A stretch of DNA of 32,692 nucleotides from Thermoanaerobaculia bacterium (GCA_947259925.1 CAMYOG010000008.1:6111-38802), one strand, 5' to 3'. Positions 1 to 8,609 are shown, numbered from the stretch's first letter. The notes: generated by a model from the letters alone, not told the origin. Numbers and translations are program-made.

Positions 1-198
1 GTCGCCATTCTTCTCCAGCCGCAAGAGCGAGATCTTCCTCCCGGCCAGGTCGTCGAGAAAGTCGATGGTGTTCTTGTGAACCGGAAACGAGAACCAGGAG
101 TCCCCCTCGCTGATGATCACTGGCCAGTCGGGATGGTTCTTGATGGACGGTACGAAGAACTGCAGAAGCTTCCGTTTCTGTTTGTGCGTCAGCGCCAT
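1..198 (-). CDS. SGNH/GDSL-type hydrolase, N-terminal fragment (cut by window edge)
   Basis: Only the first 66 codons are present; the gene runs off the left edge. The start ATG at 198 is preceded by a strong Shine-Dalgarno (GAGGAGGA, about 4-6 nt upstream), and this decides the start. The protein begins MALTHKQKRKLLQFF, with no signal peptide, and residues about 27-38 read PVIISEGDSWFS. The GDSWF block resembles the block-I nucleophile motif of SGNH/GDSL hydrolases, with Ser in GDS as the predicted nucleophile. Such enzymes are esterases or lipases acting through a Ser-His-Asp triad. The Asn and His blocks lie outside the window, so function is a family-level call. It diverges from the serine hydrolase at 330, with 131 bp between them. 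Confidence 0.7.
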   Translation of the reverse strand, partial: MALTHKQKRKLLQFFVPSIKNHPDWPVIISEGDSWFSFPVHKNTIDFLDDLAGRKISLLRLEKNGD

Positions 199-329
199 GA
201 CGTCCTCCTCAGGTCTCGTTGAAGTAGACGGACCCCGCCGCCGGATTGCACGAACCGCTCGGGCCGGCGGTAGGGCCACCTCAAGGGGTATTGAGCTCAC
301 GGCGGGAGCGAGGCAGCCTGTGAGCGACG

Positions 330-1787
330 ATGCGTGTTGCACCGCTAGCATGCCCGCTGCCTGTGACTTCGTTGGTGGCACTCGCACTGACGGCCACCTT
401 CGCCTGCACGCGGCCGGTCGATCCGGCGATCGTGGAAGGCCTCACGTCCGGTGTCTGGTGGGCGCCGATCGGCGACGAACACTACGTCTACGAGTTCACC
501 TACGAGAAGGGCGAGCTGGGGGGTCTGGTTCACCGCGTGGCCGGCGACAAGCAGGTCAACGAGGTGCCGGTGACCGGGGTCTCGCTCGAAGGGACGTCGA
601 TCAAGATCGAGCACGGCAGGTTCCCGTCCTTTCTGGGCGAGGCCGACCTCGCGAACGGAACGATTGCTGGAAGTATCCCTGGCGAGCGACGCTTCAGCGA
701 TATGACCCTGACCCGGGGCGAAGCCTCCGACTGGCCGATGCTCCGGCCTCGAGCCGAGCCGAGCCGAGCGGCCGGCTCCTACTCCTGGCAGCCGCCGGAG
801 CAGCTCGACGACGGGTGGCCGGTGGGTGCGCCCTCCGACGTCGGCCTCGAGCCGGCGGCGGTCGATGACGCCATCCGGGCGATCGCCGCGGGCCAAGCGG
901 CTGCCATCCACTCCCTCCTGATCGTGCGGGACGGTCGCCTGGTGGTCGAGGAGTACTTCCACGGCTGGGGCCGCGACGACCTGCACGGGATCCTCTCGTG
1001 CACGAAGAGCGTGTCGTCACTCCTGACCGGCATCGCCATCGACCAGGGGAGTCTCGAAGGGGTCGACGTCTCGGTCCTGGACTTCTTTGCTCGGCTCCGT
1101 GGGGTGGCCGACGATGGCTGGGAAGAGGTCCGACTCGAGCACTTGCTAACCATGACCATGGGGCTCGACTGGGCGAGCCATGAGATCGGCTCGCCGCCGC
1201 CACCACAGATCGATCGCTTCCTGGGCGTGCTCGAGCACCGGGTGGTGGATGAGCCCGGTAGCCGGTTTCGGTACGTCGGTCGCGGCGTCGACCTACTCGC
1301 CGGTGTCCTGCTCGAAGCGACCGGGGTAGAGGCCGATCGTTTCGCCGAGGATCGTCTCTTCTCGCCCCTCGGCATCCGGGCCTGGGATTGGAGCGAGCGC
1401 CGTTGGCGTGGTCACCCGGACATGAGCGCGGCTCTCAAGCTACGGCCGCGCGACATGGCCAAGCTCGGCCAGCTGGTTCTGGATCAGGGTGCGTGGCAGG
1501 GTCGCCAGGTGGTGTCGGCCGACTGGATTCGCACGTCGACCCGGACGCACGTGGACAAGACCGGCTTCGGCGTGCAGTACGGCTATCTCTGGTGGCGAGT
1601 CGATGCACCTCCCTCCGACGTGCCGCTCGGTACGCTCACCTTCGCCAACGGCATCGGCAGCCAGTTCATCGTCGTCGTGCCCGACGCTCGCCTGGTGGTG
1701 GTTACCACCGGAGGCAATCCACACAACGGGCGTCAGTTCGACGTCGTCCAGGTCGCTCGGCGACACCTCGTGCCCGGAATCGACTAG
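330..1787 (+). CDS. Exported serine hydrolase, beta-lactamase class C / 6-aminohexanoate-dimer-hydrolase-like
   Basis: 485 residues. An N-terminal hydrophobic stretch (about 8-26) ends in TFAC, so this is an exported protein and possibly a lipoprotein, although the lipobox is poor. Residues 30-130 form a short beta-rich region with no family I recognise. The beta-lactamase-like domain runs from about 165 to 480. The SxxK nucleophile motif is SCTK (223-226) in the usual ILSxTKS setting. The C-terminal GYLWWR and FANGIGSQFIVVVP blocks are typical of the 6-aminohexanoate-dimer hydrolase/EstB branch. The second motif, normally YxN or YSS, reads YVG in RFRYVGRGVDLL, so Tyr is kept but the third position is Gly. 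Expected activity is amide or ester hydrolysis in the periplasm; the substrate is unknown. No Shine-Dalgarno is clear before ATG 330. The stop shares CTAG with the convergent gene. Confidence 0.85.
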   Translation: MRVAPLACPLPVTSLVALALTATFACTRPVDPAIVEGLTSGVWWAPIGDEHYVYEFTYEKGELGGLVHRVAGDKQVNEVPVTGVSLEGTSIKIEHGRFPSFLGEADLANGTIAGSIPGERRFSDMTLTRGEASDWPMLRPRAEPSRAAGSYSWQPPEQLDDGWPVGAPSDVGLEPAAVDDAIRAIAAGQAAAIHSLLIVRDGRLVVEEYFHGWGRDDLHGILSCTKSVSSLLTGIAIDQGSLEGVDVSVLDFFARLRGVADDGWEEVRLEHLLTMTMGLDWASHEIGSPPPPQIDRFLGVLEHRVVDEPGSRFRYVGRGVDLLAGVLLEATGVEADRFAEDRLFSPLGIRAWDWSERRWRGHPDMSAALKLRPRDMAKLGQLVLDQGAWQGRQVVSADWIRTSTRTHVDKTGFGVQYGYLWWRVDAPPSDVPLGTLTFANGIGSQFIVVVPDARLVVVTTGGNPHNGRQFDVVQVARRHLVPGID

Positions 1788-3607
1788 TTCACATAGCCGA
1801 GAGACCGCAGCCGCTCGTCGCGCTCGGCGTCGTCGCTGGCGGCTCCGGCCGGCCGGAAGCCGAGATAGCTGATCGAGAAGGGGCTCCCATCGCGGTCGGG
1901 AGCGAGCTCGGCCCGAAAGAGCTGATTCCGAATCTCGATCTCCCCGAGCGCGACCGCTCCACCGTCTCCGGCGCCGCCGAACGGTCGCGGTGGTGAGTCC
2001 ACCAGGACGAGCCTGCCACCACCCGAAATCGCGCCACTCATCTCGTAGACTCCGTTCGGCAGCTCGAACTCGATGGTCAGCGGCGGCGCTCCCGGCATCG
2101 CCATCAGGTACGAATCCCGCCAGTGGTCCGAGAGTACCCAGTCACTCTTCGACGCCGGGCGCCGGTTGCCGACGGTCGGGACCGGCCGATCGGTACGGAA
2201 GTGCCGCGCCGCGATGGCGAAGCTCGAGTCCGGCTGGCGCTCGGTGCGAGTCCTGCGATAGCGAGCGTAAGGACGGGCGAGATGATCGCGGTAGGTCGCC
2301 AGCCCGGCGGCGACCACATCGGCGCGACGGCTCCAGAGGTTGGTGGTCTCACCGGGATCCGCCGCCAGGTCGTAGACCTCGCCGGTCAGCAGGGCAGGGT
2401 CGGGGGTCTCGCGTGCCAGTAGCAGCTCGTCCGGTTGCTCGAAGATCACTTTGAAGCCGTCGAAGCGGACCGCCCGCTGTCCGAAGGCCGGCCGGGTCGA
2501 TCGTTCGGTCGAGCCGCCGAGCAGATCCTCGCCGTCGAAGCCGCCGCCGTCCGGTGGCTCCAGGCCGAGCGCGCCGAGCATCGTTGGGACGACGTCGACC
2601 GCCTCGCTCTCGGCATCGATCCGCCGGCTCTCGAGCCGTTCGGGATAGGAGATGATCAATGGTACGCGGGCGACCAGGTCGTACCAGGGGCCGCCGTGTC
2701 CGAGCACGCCGGGCCGCTCGAGCAGGATCTCGCCGTGATCGGCGGTCACCGCGATCAGGGTGCGCTCGAGAGCCCCCCAGTCGCGATAGAGGTCGAACAG
2801 CCGCCCGAGGTGGCGGTCGGTGTAGCGGAGGCTACCGTCGTAGATCGCATCGAGGACCTGGCGCTCGGTGTGACCGAACGGCTCCCTGCCCCGCAGATCG
2901 CGGTCCCGAGTCCCCGCCCAGTGCCTCCGCTGCTCGGGTTTCGGAAAGTAGAGCAACTCCTCCGCGTCCTGGTCGAAGAACCGAGGCGAGTGGGTGTCCA
3001 TCAGGTGGAGGTAAAGGAAGACATCACGCTGGCGGTTCGCTTCGAGCCAGTCGAGCGTGAAATCGATGACCGCTTCGGCCCGTGGATGCGGGAAGTCGTC
3101 CTCCAGGGGTAGCTCGCTCGAGAGGTCGTAGATCTCGGCGAACTCGCGCGCGAACGCGGTCTCCGGCTTCAGCCAGGTGTGGGCCGAGATCATCGCCGTG
3201 TGAAAGCCGTTCGCCGCCAGCACCGCGGGTAGCGAGACCGCTTCCGAGTCGCGCTCGCGAAACAGGTCGGAAGGCTGGGAGAACGGCACCTTGGCGCTGA
3301 GCGGAAAGAGCGGCGGGATGAAGTAGCGCGAGTAGAGAAGCCGCGGCAGCGAGCTGCGGGTATCGGCGGCCTGGCTGAAGTGGTTCAGGAAGACCGTCCC
3401 CCGCGCCGCCAGAGCGTCCAGGTTGGGCGTCGGTCGACTCGCGCCGTAGCTGCCGAGGCGATCGGGTCGCGCCGCGTCGAGGAGGATCAATACGACGTGC
3501 CGCCCCGGCTCCGGTTCGGCCGAGCACGCGCCAAGAGCCCCGGACAACGCGACGAGCGCAATCACGAGCACGGTCAAACCGGCGGTGCAGCGGACGAGTC
3601 CCTTCAC
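1784..3607 (-). CDS. Sulfatase-family (alkaline phosphatase superfamily) lipoprotein
   Basis: 607 residues starting with GTG at 3607. The N-terminal hydrophobic stretch ends in lipobox LGAC (Cys28), so it is an outer-envelope lipoprotein. The sulfatase fold is clear: metal Asp44 in VLILLDAARPDRLGSYG, HLMDTH at 201-206, TADHGE at 288-293 and GHGG around 304. A typical C-terminal strand follows (YDLAADPGETTNLW), then an extra C-terminal domain ending ERDERLRSLGYVN. The nucleophile region reads ADTRSSLPRLL (81-91). It has a Ser/Thr-rich turn but not the C/S-x-P-x-R formylglycine signature, so it may be a phosphatase- or transferase-like member rather than a true sulfatase. It lies 53 bp downstream of the VWA gene at 3661-4848 and is probably the last gene of that unit. 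It also has its own TAGAAT box 7 nt before the GTG. Confidence 0.85.
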   Translation of the reverse strand: MKGLVRCTAGLTVLVIALVALSGALGACSAEPEPGRHVVLILLDAARPDRLGSYGASRPTPNLDALAARGTVFLNHFSQAADTRSSLPRLLYSRYFIPPLFPLSAKVPFSQPSDLFRERDSEAVSLPAVLAANGFHTAMISAHTWLKPETAFAREFAEIYDLSSELPLEDDFPHPRAEAVIDFTLDWLEANRQRDVFLYLHLMDTHSPRFFDQDAEELLYFPKPEQRRHWAGTRDRDLRGREPFGHTERQVLDAIYDGSLRYTDRHLGRLFDLYRDWGALERTLIAVTADHGEILLERPGVLGHGGPWYDLVARVPLIISYPERLESRRIDAESEAVDVVPTMLGALGLEPPDGGGFDGEDLLGGSTERSTRPAFGQRAVRFDGFKVIFEQPDELLLARETPDPALLTGEVYDLAADPGETTNLWSRRADVVAAGLATYRDHLARPYARYRRTRTERQPDSSFAIAARHFRTDRPVPTVGNRRPASKSDWVLSDHWRDSYLMAMPGAPPLTIEFELPNGVYEMSGAISGGGRLVLVDSPPRPFGGAGDGGAVALGEIEIRNQLFRAELAPDRDGSPFSISYLGFRPAGAASDDAERDERLRSLGYVN

Positions 3608-3614
3608 GCAGCCG

Positions 3615-3620
3615 ATTCTA
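3615..3620 (-). promoter_or_regulatory. Candidate -10 hexamer (TAGAAT) for the sulfatase gene at 3607
   Basis: On the minus strand TAGAAT is followed by 7 nt and then the GTG start. There is no Shine-Dalgarno, so a transcript starting here would be leaderless. No clear -35 is seen at the standard spacing. Confidence 0.4.
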
Positions 3621-3660
3621 GGGAGCGGAGCGACGCGCTGCTGTGACCTTCAAAGCACCT

Positions 3661-4848
3661 TCAGTTCGCGACGTAGCCACCGCGAGTGCGGGCTCGATGT
3701 CCCCGCCGCTCGATCCGGACGTCGACCGTATGCCAGCGGCCGTCCTTGGCGACCCAGGCCGGGTAGTAGCCGAGTACATACTGGCGCCGCAGCTCGGCCA
3801 GGATCTCCCTGAACGCGTCGGCGGCCTCCGCGGGGGTTTCGATGGTCACGATCCGGCCGCCGCTCTCTTCGACCAGCTCCCGCAGACCCTCGCGCTCGCG
3901 CCGGTGCAGCTCGGAGGTGCGCCAGGGTGAGGTCTTGCCGGCGCCCGCGCGCCCGTCGTTGAGCTCGATCCAGTAGACCAGTGATCGACTCCGGCGCATC
4001 GCCCAGAGGACTTTGTCGATCTGGAGGGCGCTGTGGATGTCACTGCCGTCCGAGAGCAGGACGACGACTCGACGCCCCTGGCGTCCTTCCAGCTGACGGA
4101 TGGCGAGGTAGAGAGCGTCGTTGATCGCGGTACCGCCCTGGGCCTCGACGGTGTCGAGCGCGCCCTTGAGGCTCTCGGTCCGCTGGAGGAATGGCGAGCG
4201 GAAGCGGATCGAGTCCGAGAAGAGATAGAGGGCCGCCTCGTCGAGCTCGCGCATCCCTTCGAGAAAGCTGCGAGCGCCTTCGAGTGCGGCCTCCAGATGG
4301 CCGCCGCGCATACTGTCGCTGGCGTCGACCAGGATTCCCACGGTCAGTGCCGCGTCGCCCCGCTCGAAGGTGACGATTCGCTGTGGGACGTCGTTGTCGA
4401 AGATCCGGAACTCGTGCGCGTCGAGGGGTGGGACACCATCAGCGGCGTCGCTGTTCACGGTCACGTAGAGCTGCCGCAGCTCCAGCTCGATCATGTCGTC
4501 GATCAGCAGGGGCGGAGTCTCGAGCACTCCTCTGACCAGCTCCCGATCGGCGCCGTTGACGATCACCTCGATCCGATGGGTCTCGAGATTGTCGTCGAGC
4601 CACACCGTCAGTCGGTAGGGGGGCTGCTCGAGCCGGCCCACCTCCGTACCATCGACCAGGAAGACCACCTCGCGCACTCCGTCGGCGTAGACGTCCACTT
4701 CGATGTCGGTCTCTCCGAAGGCCGGCTCGGTGACGGAGGGCGAGTAGAAGACGACCTCGGCCGCGTCCTCGGCCGGCGGCAGAGCGAGCGTCGCGAGCGG
4801 CGCCAGGAGTGCGGCCAACAGCCCGACCCGAGCGACGCGCAGGGTCAT
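3661..4848 (-). CDS. Exported VWFA-related domain protein with complete MIDAS
   Basis: 395 residues with an N-terminal signal peptide (about 1-24, ending LATLALPP). Residues 30-115 form an Ig-like beta module (VVFLVDGTEVGRLEQPPYRLTVWLDD is its core, split here at 57-86). The 'VWFA-related' lead-in follows at 118-165. The VWA domain spans about 168-380. The metal-ion site is complete: DASDS at 175-179, Thr240 in GGTAIND and Asp267 in LLSDGSD. The C-terminus (REILAELRRQYVLGYYP) is the usual end of this family. VWA domains of this kind bind protein partners through a metal and are thought to act in the periplasm; the partner is unknown. ATG 4848 overlaps the stop of the upstream TPR gene by 4 nt (ATGA), so translation is probably coupled. 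Confidence 0.88.
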   Translation of the reverse strand: MTLRVARVGLLAALLAPLATLALPPAEDAAEVVFYSPSVTEPAFGETDIEVDVYADGVREVVFLVDGTEVGRLEQPPYRLTVWLDDNLETHRIEVIVNGADRELVRGVLETPPLLIDDMIELELRQLYVTVNSDAADGVPPLDAHEFRIFDNDVPQRIVTFERGDAALTVGILVDASDSMRGGHLEAALEGARSFLEGMRELDEAALYLFSDSIRFRSPFLQRTESLKGALDTVEAQGGTAINDALYLAIRQLEGRQGRRVVVLLSDGSDIHSALQIDKVLWAMRRSRSLVYWIELNDGRAGAGKTSPWRTSELHRREREGLRELVEESGGRIVTIETPAEAADAFREILAELRRQYVLGYYPAWVAKDGRWHTVDVRIERRGHRARTRGGYVAN

Positions 4849-6863
4849 CGGGTCGGGCCGTCCTCGATCGCACCGGCCAGAAGCGGCAGTCGTACGACCA
4901 CCCCCCGCTCGACACTCTCACGCAGCGAGAGGAGCGCTGACGTGAGCGACTCCCCGTAGAGGAAACGCGGCGTACGGAGCGAGCCATCCACCGGCATGGA
5001 GCTCAGCAAGCGACGAGCGTCAGCGGACCGACCGGTCCGATCGAGCGCGTGGGCGCTCAAGAGATAGAGCCGCTGATCGGCAGTCAGCCGGAGCCGTCCA
5101 CGACGGAGGAGCTCGACCGCTTCGGCGAATCGCTCCTGCTCCCACAGCACGCCTGCGAGCCCCTGGTAGGAGAGCGACAGTAGCCAGGGGGGTGCCCCTT
5201 CGCTCAAGACCCGGTTGAACTCCCGCTCGGCCTCGGCCGACGCCCCGGTGCGCCGGCGCAGGATCGCCAGTCGGAGTCGCGCCTCACTGTGGATAGCGGT
5301 CAGCCCTAGCAGACGCTCGAGCAGCTCCGCGGCGTCCTGGTAGCGGCCGAGCCACTCGTAGCTGACCGCCAGCAGGAAGAGCGCGTCGACGTTGTCGGGA
5401 TCGATCTCGAGCGCTTCCTGAAGCAGATGCTGGCTCGGCACCAGCAACCGAGTCCGATGACCGTGCTCGGCGAGGCTGGTGAGAATCCGCGACGCCAGGG
5501 CGAGGCTCTCGTCGGGCAAGTCGCGGTCGATCATCAGCTCGGCCAGCGCCTGTACCACCCTGCTGCTGTGGCTGGCGAGCGGCCACTGCTGGCGCCGCCG
5601 ATGCTCGAGATAGCTCTCGTGGTGGAGCATCATCAGCGACGGTAGGACCTCGGGCTCACGGGCGGCCAGGCGTCGGGCGACTTCGAGCTCGGTCCGCAGC
5701 AGAGTCTGGAGGCCGGCCCGTAGACTGGCCAGGTCGCGCTCGACGTCGCACAGCGACCGACTCGCCTCGACGAGGTCGCTGGTGACCGCCAGCTGCCGCA
5801 GGACGCCATCGTAGGCCCGGCGGATCCTGGCCTTGCGTCGCTTCGCTTCGGGCCGGTCGACGGTCGCGTCTGCGACGGCCGGGAACGAGCCGGGCCGGGC
5901 GACGCTCTCGCCGCCGGAGCGGGCGAGGATGGCGCTCCAGGTGCGGCCACACGGGTCGACGCTCGTCGCGAGGTCGGCCATCTCGACGATCCACACCTCG
6001 ATCGTCGGGGACTCGAGTCGAACGCCGACATGCTCGATTCGCACCGAGAGCCGATAGACACCACGCCCGATCGCAGGCAACTCGAAGACCAGGTCCAGGC
6101 GTTCGCCGGCGACCGCCCCGTCGACCGGGCGGGCGTCGAAATGACGGGTCTCCGTGCTCTCGGCGCGGACGGGGGTGAGCCGTACGGTGGCGCTCAGCGC
6201 GGACCCTGCGAGCGACTCTCCGAGGACCGAGCTCGACAGGGCGACGCTGCTCCCGGTCAGGAGAACGGGGACCGCGGCGGCGGTCTCGCGCGGCGCCGAA
6301 TCGGTGATGGCCAGGTGCCAATCCGGGCAGGTGTCGGCGATCGTCGGCCGGGCGAGGGCGGCGGACTCGCCGGGCGCCGGCAGCTCGAGACTCAGGGTGC
6401 GCAGGCCGAACAGATGACTCTCCGGCTCGAGTATCAGAAAGCGCAACGAGTACTCGCCAGGCGGAAGATCGAGAGTAGCCACGAGCCTGATACCGGTCGA
6501 GCCGCCAGGGTCGACCGCCGCACGATCGACCGCCAGACCGAGATGGTCCGCGACCGAATCGTCGGCGGCGATCGCATAGGCGTAGAACTCGAGCGTCGGG
6601 GCGGTCTCGACCGCCGCCGGCAGGCCGACCGCCGGCACCTCGAAGGAGACCGGTACTCTGAATCCCGGCATGGCGCCGTCACCGACGGCAGCCACCGGCC
6701 CGCTCGCGGCGAGCGCGGCGAACGGCAGCGAGCCGCTCTCGATGCCCTGGACGATCAGCGTCGCCGCCTCCGCCCGGGTACCGAACAGCTGCCTCGGTCG
6801 GACCTCCGCGGAAGCGATCGAGGAGACCAGCAGCGCAACGGCCAGAAGCCGGCTCGGTCTCAC
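4845..6863 (-). CDS. Exported TPR-repeat protein of the VWFA operon
   Basis: 672 residues. I chose GTG 6863 because it overlaps the stop of the upstream VWFA gene as GTGA, and because residues 2-19 then form a good signal peptide (RPSRLLAVALLVSSIASA). An open frame continues upstream to 8516 but is only the antisense-frame shadow of the neighbouring gene. Residues about 20-330 are beta-rich with no recognised family (LPPGEYSLRFLILE and GRGVYRLSVRIEHV resemble Ig-like strands). A helical, charged stretch follows. TPR-like repeats lie at roughly 480-620, for example ALEIDPDNVDALFLLAVSYE and the GRYQDAAELLERLL helix. It sits between two VWFA genes, overlapping each by 4 nt, so it probably works with them as a periplasmic scaffold. 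This protein type recurs beside VWFA genes in Acidobacteriota, as far as I recall; its function is unknown. Confidence 0.85.
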   Translation of the reverse strand: MRPSRLLAVALLVSSIASAEVRPRQLFGTRAEAATLIVQGIESGSLPFAALAASGPVAAVGDGAMPGFRVPVSFEVPAVGLPAAVETAPTLEFYAYAIAADDSVADHLGLAVDRAAVDPGGSTGIRLVATLDLPPGEYSLRFLILEPESHLFGLRTLSLELPAPGESAALARPTIADTCPDWHLAITDSAPRETAAAVPVLLTGSSVALSSSVLGESLAGSALSATVRLTPVRAESTETRHFDARPVDGAVAGERLDLVFELPAIGRGVYRLSVRIEHVGVRLESPTIEVWIVEMADLATSVDPCGRTWSAILARSGGESVARPGSFPAVADATVDRPEAKRRKARIRRAYDGVLRQLAVTSDLVEASRSLCDVERDLASLRAGLQTLLRTELEVARRLAAREPEVLPSLMMLHHESYLEHRRRQQWPLASHSSRVVQALAELMIDRDLPDESLALASRILTSLAEHGHRTRLLVPSQHLLQEALEIDPDNVDALFLLAVSYEWLGRYQDAAELLERLLGLTAIHSEARLRLAILRRRTGASAEAEREFNRVLSEGAPPWLLSLSYQGLAGVLWEQERFAEAVELLRRGRLRLTADQRLYLLSAHALDRTGRSADARRLLSSMPVDGSLRTPRFLYGESLTSALLSLRESVERGVVVRLPLLAGAIEDGPTR

Positions 6864-8551
6864 GGGCCCTGTCCGGGCTGTAGGACCAGGTTCAGGGTCG
6901 AGAGCGTCCTGGCGACCTCGTCCTTCAGGCCGATGGCGACGGTCTGCTCGCCTGGGGAGATTTCCATTCGGAGTCGATAGCCGGCCAGCCGACCCATCGC
7001 CGCCAGCAGCTCGGCGTTGGCGATCTCGATCGGCACCTCGCCGGTCGCGGGCGGGGAGAGCTCGCCGTCGGCGCTTCGGGCCATGACCACCACCGTCAGC
7101 CTGCCGACGTGTCGATCGGCCTCCGGCAACAGCGTGAGGTGCGAGATCGGGACCGTGATCAGAAGCGGAACGACGTAGGTTCCGCCGCGCTGCCGTTCGA
7201 ACGCCCCGACCTCGACGCTCACCCCGAGTGGATTCGTTCCCTCGTTGGTCAGAAGCGTCGACATGGCGGCGCGCTCCAGATCTCCGGCGCCGCGGGTATC
7301 GTCGAAGCGATCGAAGTGCCGCACTCGCAGTCCGGTGCCGCGGACCCGGACTTCGATCTTGCCCTGCTCCGGGATCGCGTCCGTCATCGCGAATCCGAGC
7401 GAGTAGTACGACCTCAGGTCGCGCAGCAGAGCTTCGATCAGCGGGTCGACAGTGGTGAGGTGGAGGTTTCCCAATCCTCCGGTGCTGGTCGCGAGTCCCA
7501 GCAGGTTGTGCTGCTGGTCGATCGACTCCTGGGCGGCGAAACCGATCGCTTCGAGCGAGCTGTGCTCGACCGAGGCCGCGGACGCCTCGACACCGCTCAC
7601 GTCGTGCACGTAGAAGGCCACCCGCTGCCGGTTCGCCTCGCGCGTCAGCGCCACGAACCCGGAGGTGACATCGGTCAGGTTGGTCTGGCTGCCGAAGCTC
7701 GGCACCCGCAGGCGACTGGCGATGGTGCGGTACTTGTCCCACCAGACCCGATAGAGAGCCTCGGCGGGCCGGGTCTGGATGCCGCCACCCAGGTAGAGCA
7801 CACTCTTCCGTCCCGGCAAGGTGGCGAGCAGGTTGACCATCTGGCGCAGTTGCGCGAGGCCGCCCAGTGCCTCCTGCCGCTCCTGCAGTGCCTGGAGGTT
7901 GATCTGGTTGAGGAAGCGATTGGCCTGCTCCTCGATCAGCCGCATCTCGTCGGTCGAGTTCGCGTCCTCGGGGCCGGGCGCTCGCGCCAGACTGCTGAGC
8001 AGGAGTCCGCGCTCCCCGCGCGCGAAGGAGACGGCGGTCTGATCGTCGAGCCGGTCGATCGCCGCACGGATGAGCTCGCCATCGGAGGTAAAGCTCTGCT
8101 CGATGCCGAGCGTGCGGCTCTGCCGGGCGACCATGATGCCGCGCGTCGCCTCGATCAGCGCCGGCAGCCGGTCGATCACGCCGCCGAGGACTCGCGAGGC
8201 GTCCTTGGGTCGGAAGGCCCGCTGATCCCAGACCAGGGCCAGAAACGGCTTCGTCGTTCTGCCCGCATCGACTTGGTCCTGGGCGTCGGTCGCCGAAGGC
8301 CCGGCACGCGCCACCACGCCATCTTCCATCGCCGCGAAGTAGGCGATCGGTACCGTCTGGCCGTCGACCAGCAGCTCGAACTCCTTGGCGGCGAGGCCGC
8401 GCACCGGCACGCCGTTCTGGCCGGTCACCACGGCGTCGACGTTGATGACCCGGACCTCGATCGTCTCGTCGAATCGCGCGTCCTGAGCCGCGACGGGGGC
8501 GGCTGGGAGAAGGCACGCGAAGAGCGCCGCAACGACGCGAGGGGCAACCAC
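6860..8551 (-). CDS. Exported VWFA-related domain protein with degenerate MIDAS
   Basis: About 563 residues from GTG 8551. I chose that start because a signal peptide follows at once (VVAPRVVAALFACLLPAAPV, then AAQ). The frame stays open further upstream, but there it lies opposite the divergent gene and encodes nothing recognisable. The 'VWFA-related' lead-in is clear at about 29-72 (IEVRVINVDAVVTGQNGVPV, then RGLAAKEFELLVDGQ). In the VWA domain the first MIDAS strand reads LALVWDQRAF (104-113), so the DxSxS motif is missing. The strand GRKSVLYLGGGIQ is present, and the C-terminal region contains LRDLRSYYSLGFAM, the usual end of the VWA module. A further 120 or so beta-rich residues follow. 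It is the first gene of the unit and is coupled by GTGA to the TPR gene. Metal-dependent binding is doubtful. Confidence 0.8.
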   Translation of the reverse strand: MVAPRVVAALFACLLPAAPVAAQDARFDETIEVRVINVDAVVTGQNGVPVRGLAAKEFELLVDGQTVPIAYFAAMEDGVVARAGPSATDAQDQVDAGRTTKPFLALVWDQRAFRPKDASRVLGGVIDRLPALIEATRGIMVARQSRTLGIEQSFTSDGELIRAAIDRLDDQTAVSFARGERGLLLSSLARAPGPEDANSTDEMRLIEEQANRFLNQINLQALQERQEALGGLAQLRQMVNLLATLPGRKSVLYLGGGIQTRPAEALYRVWWDKYRTIASRLRVPSFGSQTNLTDVTSGFVALTREANRQRVAFYVHDVSGVEASAASVEHSSLEAIGFAAQESIDQQHNLLGLATSTGGLGNLHLTTVDPLIEALLRDLRSYYSLGFAMTDAIPEQGKIEVRVRGTGLRVRHFDRFDDTRGAGDLERAAMSTLLTNEGTNPLGVSVEVGAFERQRGGTYVVPLLITVPISHLTLLPEADRHVGRLTVVVMARSADGELSPPATGEVPIEIANAELLAAMGRLAGYRLRMEISPGEQTVAIGLKDEVARTLSTLNLVLQPGQGP

Positions 8552-8588
8552 GGGGCCGCTACCGGATCGGTCTTTCGAGGACCAGGGA

Positions 8589-8609
8589 TAGTCTACTCCC
8601 CTGGTAGAC
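8589..8609. promoter_or_regulatory. Divergent promoter region with perfect 6-bp palindrome
   Basis: GTCTAC (8591-8596) and GTAGAC (8604-8609) form a perfect inverted repeat with a 7-nt spacer. It lies between the divergent starts at 8551 and 8615. The left arm overlaps -10-like hexamers on both strands: TAGTCT at 8589-8594 on plus and TAGACT at 8595-8590 on minus. This fits an operator over a bidirectional promoter, or by chance a weak hairpin. No regulator gene is nearby to pair with it. Confidence 0.4.

Noticed and set aside
280..295. CTCAA-GGGGTA-TTGAG inverted repeat before the serine hydrolase at 330
   Set aside because: A 5-bp arm is expected by chance at this frequency, and there is no T-run or promoter context.
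6864..8516. Upstream extension of the TPR reading frame to 8516 (an open frame of over 1200 codons in total)
   Set aside because: The extra part lies antisense-frame over the VWFA gene, is rich in Arg/Pro/Ala low-complexity text, and a signal peptide with a coupled GTG start sits at 6863.
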